A DNA stretch of 34,880 nt from Candidatus Anaerobiospirillum stercoravium (GTDB lineage: Bacteria > Pseudomonadota > Gammaproteobacteria > Enterobacterales > Succinivibrionaceae). The notes under the pieces are model-generated. The model was not told where the DNA came from, ran no database searches, and saw only the letters and a program-made list of their open reading frames with translations. Positions within the stretch are counted from its first letter, which is position 1. Every line of letters begins with the position of its first letter. The position numbers and the translations under genes were made by a program. Shown piece after piece: positions 7,780-15,805 of this stretch. The stretch is taken from positions 1 through 34,880 of the forward strand of contig DXIF01000243.1 of NCBI GenBank assembly GCA_019113025.1, in the 5' to 3' direction.

Positions 7780-8526
7780 TTAGAAAAAGTCGAAGCCTTG
7801 ATCCTTGAGGTAGGCAATGATCGCGGCAGCTGGCTTCAAGGTACCGCTTAAGTAAGCCAAAGAAGAGCGCGACCAAGTGGCATCGTGCTGATTGTACTTA
7901 CGACTGCTGTAATAGCGCTGGAACTCTTGGTCGTAGGAGGCAAACTCCGCCGATGCGCCTTCCTTATCCCACGGATTACTAAACTCCTCATCCATGATGA
8001 GCCATGAACGCGGCAAGCGTGGCTTTTGCGCCTCGCGGTACTGCTCATTAGGGACGCCTAAACACAGGCCGATGAGCGGCACTACGCCCTTAGGCAATTT
8101 GAGCAGCTGCGAAACCTCACTGATCCCCGCCTTATAGCCGCCAATAAAGCAGCCGCCTAAGCCCAGACTCTCGGCAGCGGTCAAGGCGTTTTGGCACGCG
8201 GCCGAGCAATCATTTAAGCCGCCAATTAAGAAACGCAGGCCGTAAGGTGGACGCAGGCCGGTTAAGTGCTCAAGCTTGGTCACATCAAGGCAGAACATGT
8301 AGAAGGTATCGCAATTGGCGATATGCTCTTGATGGCCTGAGAGCTCGGCGATGAGCGCCAGCTTGGCCTTATCGCGGATCTTAATGGTGGTCACCCACTG
8401 CAAAAAGCAGGTGCTCGAAGTTTGGATGATGGCATCCTCAATCGCCGTGAGCTGCTCATGCTTAATCGGCTCACCGGTGAAATTGCGCAACGACTGGTGC
8501 TGCTTAATGGTACTTACTGCGTCCAT
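7780..8526 (-). CDS. NfsA/FRP-type NAD(P)H nitroreductase, 248 aa
   Basis: This is an FMN-dependent oxidoreductase of the nitroreductase superfamily in the NfsA/Frp branch, which reduces nitroaromatics, quinones or flavins in the cytoplasm. The N-terminal QHQSLRNFTGEPI is the FMN-phosphate-binding region (the RS.R-F type). The STCFLQWVTTIKI segment corresponds to the usual SS..NQ motif, with a Cys-Phe-Leu variation. LGGCFIGGYKAG and GLCLGVPNE are the typical second FMN region. The length matches NfsA (240). A clear AGGAGG precedes the ATG. Only 29 bases separate it from the upstream aroC stop, so the two may be co-transcribed with prmB. The natural substrate is unknown. Confidence 0.88.
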   Translation of the reverse strand: MDAVSTIKQHQSLRNFTGEPIKHEQLTAIEDAIIQTSSTCFLQWVTTIKIRDKAKLALIAELSGHQEHIANCDTFYMFCLDVTKLEHLTGLRPPYGLRFLIGGLNDCSAACQNALTAAESLGLGGCFIGGYKAGISEVSQLLKLPKGVVPLIGLCLGVPNEQYREAQKPRLPRSWLIMDEEFSNPWDKEGASAEFASYDQEFQRYYSSRKYNQHDATWSRSSLAYLSGTLKPAAAIIAYLKDQGFDFF

Positions 8527-8555
8527 GAAATCCTCCTATCCACATCCTCTTCTGC

Positions 8556-9659
8556 CTAGACCGGAATGTGGTACATCTGCGCGCGGGGCACTAGATGGCA
8601 CTGGGCAGTATCAAGCATGATGGCATCTAAGATGGTTAGCGCCATCATAGCCTCAGCAATCGGCACCGCGCGAATACCCACGCATGGGTCATGACGGCCC
8701 TTGGTGACTAAATCCGGGATACAGTGGCCATATTGGTCGACACTTTGACCGGGGGTCATGATGGAAGAAGTCGGCTTAAAGGCCATGCGCACCACAATTT
8801 CTTGGCCCGTGGCAATGCCGCCTAAGATACCGCCGCAGTGATTGGATTTAAAGCCCGACTCATCGATCAAATCGCGCGCCTCGCTGCCAAGCTTACGCGC
8901 CAAAGCAAAGCCATCGCCAATCTCGACGCCCTTGACGGCATTGATGCTCATCATGGCATGGGCCAAGGTCGCATCCAAGCGTCCGAAAACCGGCGAGCCG
9001 GTGCCCACGGGCACTCCGTGCGCCCGCACCTCAATGATAGCGCCGCATGAATCGTGGCTGACGCGCAGATTGTCGATGTACTCGGTCAAGACCGCCTGCA
9101 TGGTCTTGGAATTGTCGGCAAAGTTAAACGGGCTCTCTAAGGCTGCTGCCGGGTCGAAGCGGTCAGTGTAAATGGTGCCAATGGCAGTCACGCAGCCGCC
9201 GATCTTAACCCCATAATGCTGGGTCAACACCGCCTTGGCGATGGCACCGGCGGCCACCCGCATCGCGGTCTCGCGCGCACTAGCGCGTCCGCCCCCGCGG
9301 TAATCGCGGATACCATATTTGAGGTTATAGGTGTAATCGGCGTGGCCGGGACGATAGGAGTGCATGATCTCGCTATAGTCTTGAGAGCGCTGTGAGGTAT
9401 TCTCAATGATGAGGCCAATCGGCGTGCCGGTGGTTTTGCCCTCAAATACGCCGGAGATGATGCGCACGGCATCGGCCTCATTGCGGGGGGTACCAAAGCG
9501 GGTACTGCCTGGGCGGCGCCGGTCGAGCTCGCGCTGAATCAACGCCTCGTCGATTGCAACTCCCGGCGGGCAATTGTCGATGATGCAGGCCAAAGCTGGG
9601 CCATGCGACTCACCACACGTGGTTACGGTAAAAATTTCACCAAAGGTATTGGCACCCAT
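8556..9659 (-). CDS. aroC: Chorismate synthase
   Basis: AroC converts EPSP to chorismate, the last shikimate-pathway step, using reduced FMN. The family signatures are visible: GESHGPAL near the N terminus, [17 protein letters not shown], the [11 protein letters not shown] motif, [19 protein letters not shown], and [11 protein letters not shown] with RHDPC near the C terminus. I start at the internal ATG ([10 protein letters not shown]), giving 367 residues, because GAGGG lies just upstream and the family begins here. A longer frame adds 19 residues with no family resemblance. It lies downstream of prmB as in E. coli, but the 331-base spacer holds repeats and two competing hairpins. Expression may therefore be partly independent. 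Confidence 0.97.
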   Translation of the reverse strand: MGANTFGEIFTVTTCGESHGPALACIIDNCPPGVAIDEALIQRELDRRRPGSTRFGTPRNEADAVRIISGVFEGKTTGTPIGLIIENTSQRSQDYSEIMHSYRPGHADYTYNLKYGIRDYRGGGRASARETAMRVAAGAIAKAVLTQHYGVKIGGCVTAIGTIYTDRFDPAAALESPFNFADNSKTMQAVLTEYIDNLRVSHDSCGAIIEVRAHGVPVGTGSPVFGRLDATLAHAMMSINAVKGVEIGDGFALARKLGSEARDLIDESGFKSNHCGGILGGIATGQEIVVRMAFKPTSSIMTPGQSVDQYGHCIPDLVTKGRHDPCVGIRAVPIAEAMMALTILDAIMLDTAQCHLVPRAQMYHIPV

Positions 9660-9714
9660 AACGTCCCTCACTTCAAAGGTCGCACCAAGCGGCCGCGCCC
9701 GCGGCCCCCATCCC

Positions 9715-9754
9715 ATTTAGGATAACCATTTAGGATTAAGCAATAAGGATAACC
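9715..9754. repeat. Threefold ATTTAGGATAACC-type repeat upstream of aroC
   Basis: ATTTAGGATAACC (9715-9727), ATTTAGGATTAAG (9728-9740) and AATAAGGATAACC (9742-9754) are near-identical 13-base units with a period of 13-14 bases, starting 56 bases upstream of the aroC ATG. On the aroC strand a weak TTGCTT / CTAAAT promoter pair overlaps them. They could form an operator or a phased AT-rich promoter element. Confidence 0.65.
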
Positions 9755-9853
9755 TAGGCCCGGCTCAGTTGCTATAACTGTGCAGCCGCACCCGGCAACT
9801 GTGCCGCAACAGTGCCCCAAGTGCACCAAGGCGGCGATCGGCCCGATAACAGC

Positions 9854-9895
9854 AGGCCCCATGTCCCCCACCACATGGGTAAGAACATAGGGCCT
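9854..9895 (-). promoter_or_regulatory. Two mutually exclusive hairpins between prmB and aroC
   Basis: AGGCCCCATGT (9854-9864) can pair with ACATAGGGCCT (9885-9895, one mismatch), or its inner CCCATGT (9858-9864) can pair with ACATGGG (9873-9879). The two structures share one arm and cannot form together. No long U tract follows on the aroC strand. An attenuator-like switch is possible but unproven. Confidence 0.45.
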
Positions 9896-9953
9896 CAGCT
9901 TGAAGCTTCCACCGGCGACCGACTAGCGGCGGCTAGTAAGCTACCGGCTGCCG

Positions 9954-9981
9954 ACTACCAGCTACCAGCTACCAGCTACCG
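9954..9981. repeat. GCTACCA heptamer repeats
   Basis: ACTACCA, GCTACCA, GCTACCA and GCTACCG follow each other directly, just downstream of the prmB stop. Related ctaccgg and gctatcgg units flank the array, which looks like decayed simple-repeat DNA. Confidence 0.7.
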
Positions 9982-9990
9982 AGCTATCGG

Positions 9991-11097
9991 CTACTGAGCC
10001 GATTTCAGCTGCTCTTGGAAATAAGGCGCGCAGACCTCTAGTTGGTCTGCCGTCAGCAAGAAGACGCCGCTGCCGCCGCGCTTGAGCTCGATGAAGTGGA
10101 ACGGCACGTTAGGATAGGTCTCAGTTAAGTTATCCTCGGTGTTGCCCACTTCGACAATCAAGACGCCATCATCGGTTAAGAAGTCACGCGCTTGTGCCAA
10201 GATGCGACGCACGCAATCTAAGCCGTCTGCACCCGAGCCCAAGGCCAGCGCTGGTTCACGCTGATACTCGATCGGCATTGCCTCTAAGTCTTCGGCGTTG
10301 ACATAAGGCGGGTTAGCCACGATCAGGTCGTACTTATCCTGCGGCAAGAGGTTATCGAACAGATCGCTCTTAATGGGGGTGACCACCTGCTCCAAATCAT
10401 AGTTTTGGATATTCATGGTGGCGATGTCTAAGGCGTCATCGCTGATATCGACCGCGTCGACCTCGCACTCGCCCTCAAATTGCAGCGCAATGGCGATCGC
10501 GATGCAGCCTGAACCGGTGCACATATCCAAGACGCGCTCGGGGCGACGCGTCAGATATGGGCGGAACTCGTTTTCGATCAGCTCAGCAATCGGCGAGCGC
10601 GGAATGATCACGCGGCGATCGACGTAGAACTGGTGCCCGGCAAAGAAGGCGCGGTGAGTTAAGTATGGGGTCGGGATGCGATAAGTAGTGCGCGCAATCG
10701 CCATCTTGGCAATGAGGGCACGCTCACGGCGGGTTAAGCGCGAGTTTAAGGTCGAGTCATCGCAAGGTGGCTGCAAGCACATCACTGCCTGCACCATCTC
10801 CAAGGCCTCATCCCAGTAATTGGTGGTGCCATGGCCGACGTACACCGAGCCCTGCGAGAAAATAGTAACCAAATAGCGCACCACATCTTGCACGGTGACC
10901 AGCTCATCACAGATGGTGGCGTAAATTTCCTCGTCGCTGGGGCAGACATTGAGCTCATCATCAATTGCGGCAATCGCGCGCTCAATCGCCTCATCAGTGA
11001 TTTCGGCGTCGGCGCGCTCTGCGCTTAACGCCTCAGGCAAGGAAGAAGTAGCAGGAGCGGCATGTGTCCGCTCGGTTACAGCGTAAGGTTCGGTCAT
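9991..11097 (-). CDS. prmB: Ribosomal protein L3 N5-glutamine methyltransferase, 368 aa
   Basis: PrmB methylates a glutamine of ribosomal protein L3 using S-adenosylmethionine. The alignment to E. coli PrmB is clear by eye: VYVGHGTTNYWDEA, HRAFFAGHQFYVDRRVIIPRSPI, the SAM loop DMCTGSGCIAIA (191-202), DAVDIS and the catalytic NPPY (262-265). The NPPYV-AEDLEAMP-EY stretch separates it from the release-factor methyltransferase PrmC. The protein carries an N-terminal extension of about 55 residues over the E. coli form. No good RBS precedes the first ATG, so the extension may be partly over-called; an internal start is hard to choose because no in-frame ATG lies near residue 55. aroC lies downstream, as in E. 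coli. Confidence 0.94.
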   Translation of the reverse strand: MTEPYAVTERTHAAPATSSLPEALSAERADAEITDEAIERAIAAIDDELNVCPSDEEIYATICDELVTVQDVVRYLVTIFSQGSVYVGHGTTNYWDEALEMVQAVMCLQPPCDDSTLNSRLTRRERALIAKMAIARTTYRIPTPYLTHRAFFAGHQFYVDRRVIIPRSPIAELIENEFRPYLTRRPERVLDMCTGSGCIAIAIALQFEGECEVDAVDISDDALDIATMNIQNYDLEQVVTPIKSDLFDNLLPQDKYDLIVANPPYVNAEDLEAMPIEYQREPALALGSGADGLDCVRRILAQARDFLTDDGVLIVEVGNTEDNLTETYPNVPFHFIELKRGGSGVFLLTADQLEVCAPYFQEQLKSAQ

Positions 11098-11287
11098 GAC
11101 TCAATCAAACAGCAAAAATAACCAAGGTAAGATCCGCCCACAGGCTTGAATCCTTACCCACGTCTTAAGTGGGGCAATTTTAGCAAAGTTAAGCCGCGCC
11201 GCCTAATCGCAGCCTGCGCTCATCATCTGCTCTGCATATGCTCAACCAGCACCCAACCCCCCAGAACCTCCAGCCTCCCAGAAATGG

Positions 11288-11315
11288 CAAAGCCCTGAAC
11301 TCAGTCAGGGCTTTG
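11288..11315. terminator. Hairpin downstream of the 74-aa gene
   Basis: CAAAGCCCTGA and TCAGGGCTTTG form a perfect 11-bp stem with an ACTCAG loop. It lies 215 bases past the stop of the minus-strand 74-aa gene and about 190 bases upstream of prmB. The U tract is poor, so it is a modest terminator. Confidence 0.55.
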
Positions 11316-11319
11316 AAAC

Positions 11320-11343
11320 CAAAGACACATGCAAAGACACATG
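11320..11343. repeat. CAAAGACACATG, two tandem copies
   Basis: An exact 12-base tandem duplication immediately follows the 11288-11315 hairpin. Confidence 0.8.
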
Positions 11344-11529
11344 ATCGCGGCTAACACCGCGCCACCGAGGAATGCTCAACTGGAATCGTGCTTACTCCTC
11401 AATTGCACTAACTCCAGCGTCCTCACCCGCTCTTGGGTTAACGGTGGAAGTAGCTCAAACAAACACAGGGTGCCATGACTCCAGTGCCGCCGCTACCAAC
11501 AAGTCAGCGCGCAATGCAGCGCAGCTTGA

Positions 11530-11754
11530 TCACTCGTAGCGTACGTCACGGCGGCGTGCCGACAGGAAACCGGCAATAATCTTATTGACCTCCTTGCCAA
11601 CCTTGCGCTGCCGCTCATTGGAGTTCTGATCGATGATGACCTTGCCGCCATCGAACTTAAAGGTGCCTTGCTCGGCAATCTCGAAGGTACCCTTAAAGAA
11701 CGATGCAACGTGCTTGGCAATCATCAAAGGGGAATATTTGACGAAAGTACGCAT
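11530..11754 (-). CDS. Small hypothetical protein, 74 aa
   Basis: I do not recognise this protein. It is basic, has no signal peptide or membrane segment, and begins MRTFVKYSPLMIAKHVASFFKG. The middle GTFEIAEQGTFKFDGGKVIIDQ reads like short beta strands, and an Arg-rich helix (ERQRKVGKEVNKIIAGFLSARRR) leads to the C terminus. AGGAG sits 11 bases before the ATG, and the composition is protein-like and unlike the neighbouring non-coding DNA. The next annotated gene on either side is more than 400 bases away. A basic helix of this kind could bind nucleic acid, but this is only a guess. Confidence 0.65.
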   Translation of the reverse strand: MRTFVKYSPLMIAKHVASFFKGTFEIAEQGTFKFDGGKVIIDQNSNERQRKVGKEVNKIIAGFLSARRRDVRYE

Positions 11755-11876
11755 AGCGCGAAATGACTCCTAAGTGTGTCTTGTTTGTTACAAGGTAATC
11801 TTACCCCTTATTTGTTAGGTTTGCATTAAATCGGGGCAAGATTGAGTGTTATTTTCACCTTTAAGGAGCACTTTTT

Positions 11877-12125
11877 GTGCAAATTTGCGACCTAGCCCAA
11901 ACTATTGGCATCATGTACAATGCTGCGACCAAGTTACAGCTAACATACCAGTATCAAAAATCAAATTTCAGAAAAGTACAGGCTTTGCACACAATTACGC
12001 GCTCAGCTCAAAAACGCACCAAGCTCAATAAATATGGCACTTACGCCATCACCAGCACCCCACCAAATCAAACTGCACAAAATTATCACAATGTCAACCA
12101 TTGTCCCACCACCATGCGGTATTAA
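11877..12125 (+). CDS. Doubtful small ORF with good RBS, 82 aa
   Basis: A GTG start is preceded at eight bases by TTAAGGAG (11861-11868), and the frame diverges from the 74-aa gene. The predicted protein is Asn/Thr/Gln-rich, without a clear fold or family, and its second half looks random. The good RBS is the only reason to list it. Confidence 0.18.
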   Translation: MQICDLAQTIGIMYNAATKLQLTYQYQKSNFRKVQALHTITRSAQKRTKLNKYGTYAITSTPPNQTAQNYHNVNHCPTTMRY

Positions 12126-12574
12126 ACCGCCCCTACGCCCCACCTTACGACACCACGATAAGCGCCAACTCGTAACAAGTAGCCCCATGCCTCGTCCCAA
12201 TCATCTCGCCGCCGCCCCAAAACAGCAGATCGTAATTAGCATTGAGCGCGCGGTTAGCACCGCTCCGGCCTGCCCCGCACTACGCCGAACCAGCAGTACC
12301 AGCAATACTCATCTGATGAAGCTACGCTCCTCTGGGCACCGCACAGCGCCGCGCGCTCGCCCCTACTTCCCCCGACTTGCCTCGATGCCCTCACTCCCAA
12401 GCACAGCGATAAGTCGGAACGGCTAGGCTGACCGAGATGAAGCATAGGCCCGCTCGTAGCAGCGCTGCCAAGATTAGCCCGACTTAGCCCCACGGCAGCT
12501 CTGCGCAATACAACGAACTTACCATCGAAGGCCCTACGACAATCACGCAGCTAATACCGAGGAGCGACGATAGG

Positions 12575-12599
12575 TGGCGCCATCCGACAGATGGCGCCA
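12575..12599. repeat. Perfect 10-bp inverted repeat
   Basis: TGGCGCCATC and GATGGCGCCA flank CGACA. Each arm also contains the self-palindrome TGGCGCCA. There is no T tract, so this is not a simple terminator; a protein-binding site or RNA stem is possible. Confidence 0.6.
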
Positions 12600-12647
12600 T
12601 ACGACGGGCAGCGTTAGGAACCTCGGGCACTAGGTCCCAACGGCGCG

Positions 12648-12671
12648 AAATTGCGCAGCAAATTGCGCAGC
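12648..12671. repeat. AAATTGCGCAGC, two tandem copies
   Basis: An exact 12-base tandem duplication lies inside the gene-poor stretch. Confidence 0.8.
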
Positions 12672-12779
12672 AAGGAGCTCGGCGAAGTAGCTCAGACTGG
12701 AGCAAGCTTGTTGCGGCTTAGCTTGGCGGGCGCGGCACTAGAGCGCAGGGGCTTCATGAAAATTTGTAACATTTACGCG

Positions 12780-12805
12780 TCGTTGGCGCAATCTTGCGCC
12801 AACGA
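12780..12805. repeat. Perfect 12-bp inverted repeat with 2-base loop
   Basis: TCGTTGGCGCAA and TTGCGCCAACGA are exact inverted copies separated by TC. It sits 11 bases before a LacI-type palindrome. No poly-T follows. It could be an operator dyad or the stem of a small RNA. Confidence 0.65.
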
Positions 12806-12816
12806 GCATGGCGCCT

Positions 12817-12828
12817 GTAAACGTTTAC
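12817..12828. promoter_or_regulatory. LacI-family operator-like palindrome
   Basis: GTAAACGTTTAC is a perfect 12-base palindrome with the AAACGTTT core used by LacI/GalR-family regulators such as PurR. A very similar site ends the window upstream of pflB (34849-34862). No LacI-family gene is in the window. Confidence 0.5.
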
Positions 12829-13109
12829 TTTGCGTTTCTTGCCATAACAAGCTCAAGGCACGAGCAAAAAACACAAGCTAATCCTGCGCAAAAACCTAGC
12901 GCTAATCAGGGTCAAGCCGTGCCCCAATTGGGGCTCATAACGTGCACTGTGCATTATGTGCTTTTGCCTTATTGCAGCAAAATTCCTGCAAAGTGACAGC
13001 AAGCAAGCCAGCACTTTAGGCGCAGTTAGCGGGCTGAGGGCCGCCGTGAGCAAGCGCTAATTCTGCCACCTCCAATTGTGCGTTTGTGCACAGTTTAGCG
13101 CTTGTCCTT

Positions 13110-13138
13110 TTGCCTTGATTGGGACTCTAAGGGATAAT
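13110..13138 (+). promoter_or_regulatory. Sigma70-type promoter for the PTS gene leader
   Basis: TTGCCT (13110-13115) and GATAAT (13133-13138) are spaced by exactly 17 bases. This is the best promoter upstream of the PTS gene and implies an untranslated leader of roughly 520 nt before the ATG at 13667. Confidence 0.6.
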
Positions 13139-13189
13139 CACAGCGCAATCTGTGACTAGCGGTCGCAAGTGCTGCCACGGGAGGAGACC

Positions 13190-13246
13190 ATGGTAGTACT
13201 TAAGCTAGAGGCAGAAGGCAAGGTCAAGGCTGACATTCTTACTTGA
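13190..13246 (+). CDS. Possible 18-aa leader peptide upstream of the PTS gene
   Basis: GGGAGGAGACC immediately precedes an ATG that opens a short frame encoding MVVLKLEAEGKVKADILT and a TGA stop. It lies about 45 bases downstream of the predicted transcription start and 420 bases before the PTS start codon. The RBS is among the strongest in the area, unlike the weak one of the PTS gene itself. It contains no run of one amino acid, so classical amino-acid attenuation is unlikely. It may be a translated leader, a small protein or chance. Confidence 0.3.
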   Translation: MVVLKLEAEGKVKADILT

Positions 13247-13317
13247 ACTTACTTGAAATCCTTTCTGACGGCTAGGTGGATCTTGATTTAAGGGTTACGG
13301 CGCCGCCGGAGAGGCCG

Positions 13318-13356
13318 GTTTGATGGTGCAAATGTGACATATTTTCACGATCAAAC
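13318..13356 (+). promoter_or_regulatory. Long imperfect palindrome in the PTS leader
   Basis: GTTTGATGGTG and CACGATCAAAC pair over 11 positions with one mismatch, and partial pairing continues inward over AAAT and ATTTT. It could be a stable leader-RNA hairpin or a dyad operator. Confidence 0.5.
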
Positions 13357-13539
13357 GGGAAGAGCGCTTTACAACAAAGTCTCACCCAGAGCTTAGGTAG
13401 TGCCAAAGCTTAGCTTGAGAGCCATGCTCACAAGCTTTAGGACGCAGTACTTAAGCTTTTTGCGGTTGAGATCTTTGCTCGGGAAGTAAGAGCTGCGGTG
13501 TGGTGCCGTGGAAACGTGCTCAGGGGAAGCCCAGTTACA

Positions 13540-13583
13540 ACAGTGTGCTGGTTTAAAACAGTGCGCTGGTAGTACGGAGTACT
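13540..13583 (+). promoter_or_regulatory. ACAGTGYGCTGGT direct repeat and AGTAC dyad
   Basis: ACAGTGTGCTGGT (13540-13552) and ACAGTGCGCTGGT (13558-13570) differ at one base. They are followed by AGTAC-GGA-GTACT (13571-13583), and a further CTGGTGGTAC occurs about 30 bases on. The set lies within 130 bases of the PTS start codon and looks like a binding-site cluster or structured leader. Confidence 0.4.
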
Positions 13584-13666
13584 TGCATTAAGACTGGGAC
13601 TAACACTGGTGGTACGCAGGTTGGGCCTTAAAGTTAGTCAACTTTCACAGTTGGGGTTACGTCGTT

Positions 13667-15112
13667 ATGATGAAATATCTCCAGCGACTTGGTAAGTCCT
13701 TAATGCTGCCAGTCGCATGCTTGCCAGTGGCAGGTATTCTCATGGGTTTAGGTTACCTGCTCGCACCAACCACGATGCAGGGCGGTGAAGCCGAGCAAAC
13801 CTTCGCCTTAGTGCTTGGTACCTTCTTCGTCCAAGCCGGTGGTGCCATTATTAACAACATGTCGGTGCTCTTTGCCATCGGTGTTGCCGTTGGTATGGCC
13901 AAGGAGCAAGAGGGTACCCCTGCTTTAGCTGGTATCGTTGCTTGGTTCGTCGTCCAAACCCTGTTAGGCCCAGGCTTCGTGGGCGTCTTAACCGGTGGTG
14001 ATGTCGATCCTTCCTATGGCAAGATCAACAACCAGTTCATCGGTATCCTGTGCGGTATTGTTGGTGCTACCTGCTACAACCGCTTCAGCGGCACTAAGCT
14101 CCCTGACTTCTTAGCCTTCTTCTCGGGCAAGCGTTCGGTTGCCATTGTTACTGCCGTAGTCGCCATCATCTTATCGGCGATCTTATACTTCGTCTGGCCT
14201 CTGGTTTACAACGCCTTAGTCTCAGTCGGTGAGTCGATCCTCTCCATTGGCGCAGTCGGTGCCGGTATCTACGCTTTCTTAAACCGTCTGTTAATCCCGA
14301 TTGGCATGCACCACGCCTTAAACGCCGTCTTCTGGTTCGACGTTGCGGGCATTTCTGACTTAACCAAGTTCTGGTCAGGTCAAGGCGAGTATGGTGTCAC
14401 CGGTCAGTACATGGTGGGCTTCTTCCCAGTCATGATGTTCTGCGTCCCAGCTATCGCCTTAGCTATGTACCAGTGCGCCAAGCCAAGCCGCCGCAAGGCT
14501 GTCTTAGGTCTCTTTGCCTCGGCTGCCTTCTGCTCGTTCTTTACCGGCGTTACCGAGCCACTTGAGTTCTCCTTCATGTTCTTGGCTCCAGGCCTCTACG
14601 TCTTATACGCCGCTATGTGTGGTATTACCGCTGCCATCACGGTAATGCTGCCAATTCGCGCTGGCTTCTCGTTCTCGGCTGGTTTCCTCGACTTATTCTT
14701 CTCCTCCCAGACCCCATTGGCACAAAACCCATGGATGGTCTGTGTTGTCGGTATCATCGCGGCTGTAGTCTTCTACACTGTCTTCCGTATCGTCATCGTT
14801 AAGTTCGATCTCAAGACCCCAGGTCGTGAGGATGAGGAAGCTGCTCCTAAGACCACTTTAAAGGGTGACGCTGCTTTTGTTGCTTATGCTGAGAAGGTCT
14901 TAGAGGGCTTAGGTGGTAAGGACAACATCGCCGTCTGCGATAACTGCATTACCCGCATTCGTTGCGAGATTAAGGATCGCTCCAAGGTCAACGACGATAT
15001 CATCAAGTCCGCTGGTGCTCGTGGCGTCTTGCACCCATCTGACACCTCGGTTCAAATCATCGTTGGTACCCAAGTCCAGTTCGTAGTCGACGAGTTAAAG
15101 AAGATGCTCTAA
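13667..15112 (+). CDS. PTS IICB permease, N-acetylglucosamine/glucose type, 481 aa
   Basis: This inner-membrane permease imports a hexose or amino sugar while phosphorylating it. Residues 1-380 are the IIC domain with about ten hydrophobic segments; PIGMHHALNAVFWFDVAG (211-228) and FFTGVTEPLEF (291-301) are family landmarks. Residues 400-481 are the IIB domain, with phospho-cysteine Cys427 in CITRIR. The HHALN-VFWFD and YGVTGQYMVGFFPVMMF segments resemble NagE-type (GlcNAc) more than PtsG-type permeases. E. coli NagE is 648 residues with a fused IIA domain; here IIA is absent, so a separate IIA (Crr-like) is needed. Codon bias suggests strong expression. No nagA/nagB neighbours confirm the substrate. 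A long leader precedes it and a terminator follows. Confidence 0.93.
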   Translation: MMKYLQRLGKSLMLPVACLPVAGILMGLGYLLAPTTMQGGEAEQTFALVLGTFFVQAGGAIINNMSVLFAIGVAVGMAKEQEGTPALAGIVAWFVVQTLLGPGFVGVLTGGDVDPSYGKINNQFIGILCGIVGATCYNRFSGTKLPDFLAFFSGKRSVAIVTAVVAIILSAILYFVWPLVYNALVSVGESILSIGAVGAGIYAFLNRLLIPIGMHHALNAVFWFDVAGISDLTKFWSGQGEYGVTGQYMVGFFPVMMFCVPAIALAMYQCAKPSRRKAVLGLFASAAFCSFFTGVTEPLEFSFMFLAPGLYVLYAAMCGITAAITVMLPIRAGFSFSAGFLDLFFSSQTPLAQNPWMVCVVGIIAAVVFYTVFRIVIVKFDLKTPGREDEEAAPKTTLKGDAAFVAYAEKVLEGLGGKDNIAVCDNCITRIRCEIKDRSKVNDDIIKSAGARGVLHPSDTSVQIIVGTQVQFVVDELKKML

Positions 15113-15148
15113 CCCAGCACGCTCACTCGTAACGTGAACTCAAGCGGA

Positions 15149-15174
15149 GGCATCTGGGCGCAAGCTCAGGTGCC
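15149..15174 (+). terminator. Terminator of the PTS gene
   Basis: GGCATCTGGGC and GCTCAGGTGCC form an 11-bp stem (two G-U pairs) around a GCAA tetraloop, followed by TTCGTCGTTTT, 36 bases after the stop. Confidence 0.8.
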
Positions 15175-15805
15175 TTCGTCGTTTTGGACGCAATTGTTGT
15201 GGGTTGCCTCAAGGCGGCACCAGAGCGCACGCTCCCAGCGCGCAGCGACGCGGCCACACGCAGCCCAGCAAGTAGCTCAATGAAGGGAAGGCAAGGCAAG
15301 GCAAGGCAAGTGCAGCGCCAGGACGCCGCTACCACGTGCTGCGTCATCGCACCCGCCCCTTGGCCTTGCCCCTATTACCACTGCGCTTGCCTGCTCTGCT
15401 CGCTCCGCCACTGCGACCAGTACCTTGTAGTCCATGCCCCGCTATGTTCACTCATTTTTTGGCACGTCCCTTGGAGGGCTCAAGCTAAGCTCGTTTAGTG
15501 TCAGAAATTGACCTCAAGTTTGGCTCCCAAGTTGGGGCAAGAACGGTACTGGGCAGCGCCGTCGTACCGGGCGAACGCTTTGTTGCGAAAAATCAAACAA
15601 ATGGCATCAGAATGCCTTGCAGCGGCCCCGGTGCAATGTTAAATTTTCATAAGAAATTAAGAGACTGTTGGTCTGAGCAGTGCAATGATTTAGCAGAGCC
15701 GCTGCTTGAGCCTTGAGTTAGCCCATCGCTTATTTCTAGCACGCTCTTGCGGGGAGGCAGGAGCCGCCGTTCTGGGAATGAGCCGCAGCATAGGAGGAAA
15801 GCGAC
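15175..15805. other. Gene-free stretch between the PTS gene and the 185-aa membrane protein gene
   Basis: About 630 bases hold no supportable gene. Frames at 15184-15498 and 15498-15716 lack an RBS and look random. The only structured item is the AAGGC repeat at 15288-15310. A promoter for the downstream gene presumably lies in the AT-richer part near 15640-15700, but I cannot pick one. Confidence 0.55.
15288..15310. repeat. AAGGC pentamer, 4.6 tandem copies
   Basis: Four exact AAGGC units plus a partial copy lie in intergenic DNA. This is a simple-sequence repeat prone to length change. Confidence 0.85.

Larger units (their letters stand above)
11755..13109. other. Gene-poor, hairpin-rich stretch
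   Basis: About 1.35 kb contain no gene I can support. Open frames on both strands have erratic composition and no homology I recognise. The content I can see is inverted repeats (12575-12599, 12780-12805), a tandem duplication (12648-12671), a LacI-type palindrome (12817-12828) and one short frame with a good RBS (11877-12125). None of the conserved cores of rnpB, ssrA, ffs or tRNA genes is present by eye. It may hold small RNAs, decayed genes or a regulatory region. Confidence 0.55.

Noticed and set aside
12034..12426. 130-codon open frame in the gene-poor region
   Set aside because: Composition is Pro/Arg/Ser-rich noise, there is no RBS, and stop-free length is expected in GC-rich DNA.
12681..12704. 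tRNA-like D-arm string (GTAGCTCAGACTGG)
   Set aside because: No acceptor stem pairing, anticodon arm or GGTTCGA-type T arm follows at the right distance.
13333..13348. CRP-like TGTGA...TCAC dyad in the PTS leader
   Set aside because: The half-sites are seven bases apart instead of six and it lies about 200 bases downstream of the best promoter; it is better explained as part of the larger palindrome.
15498..15716. 72-codon frame before the 185-aa membrane protein
   Set aside because: No RBS and no protein-like pattern.
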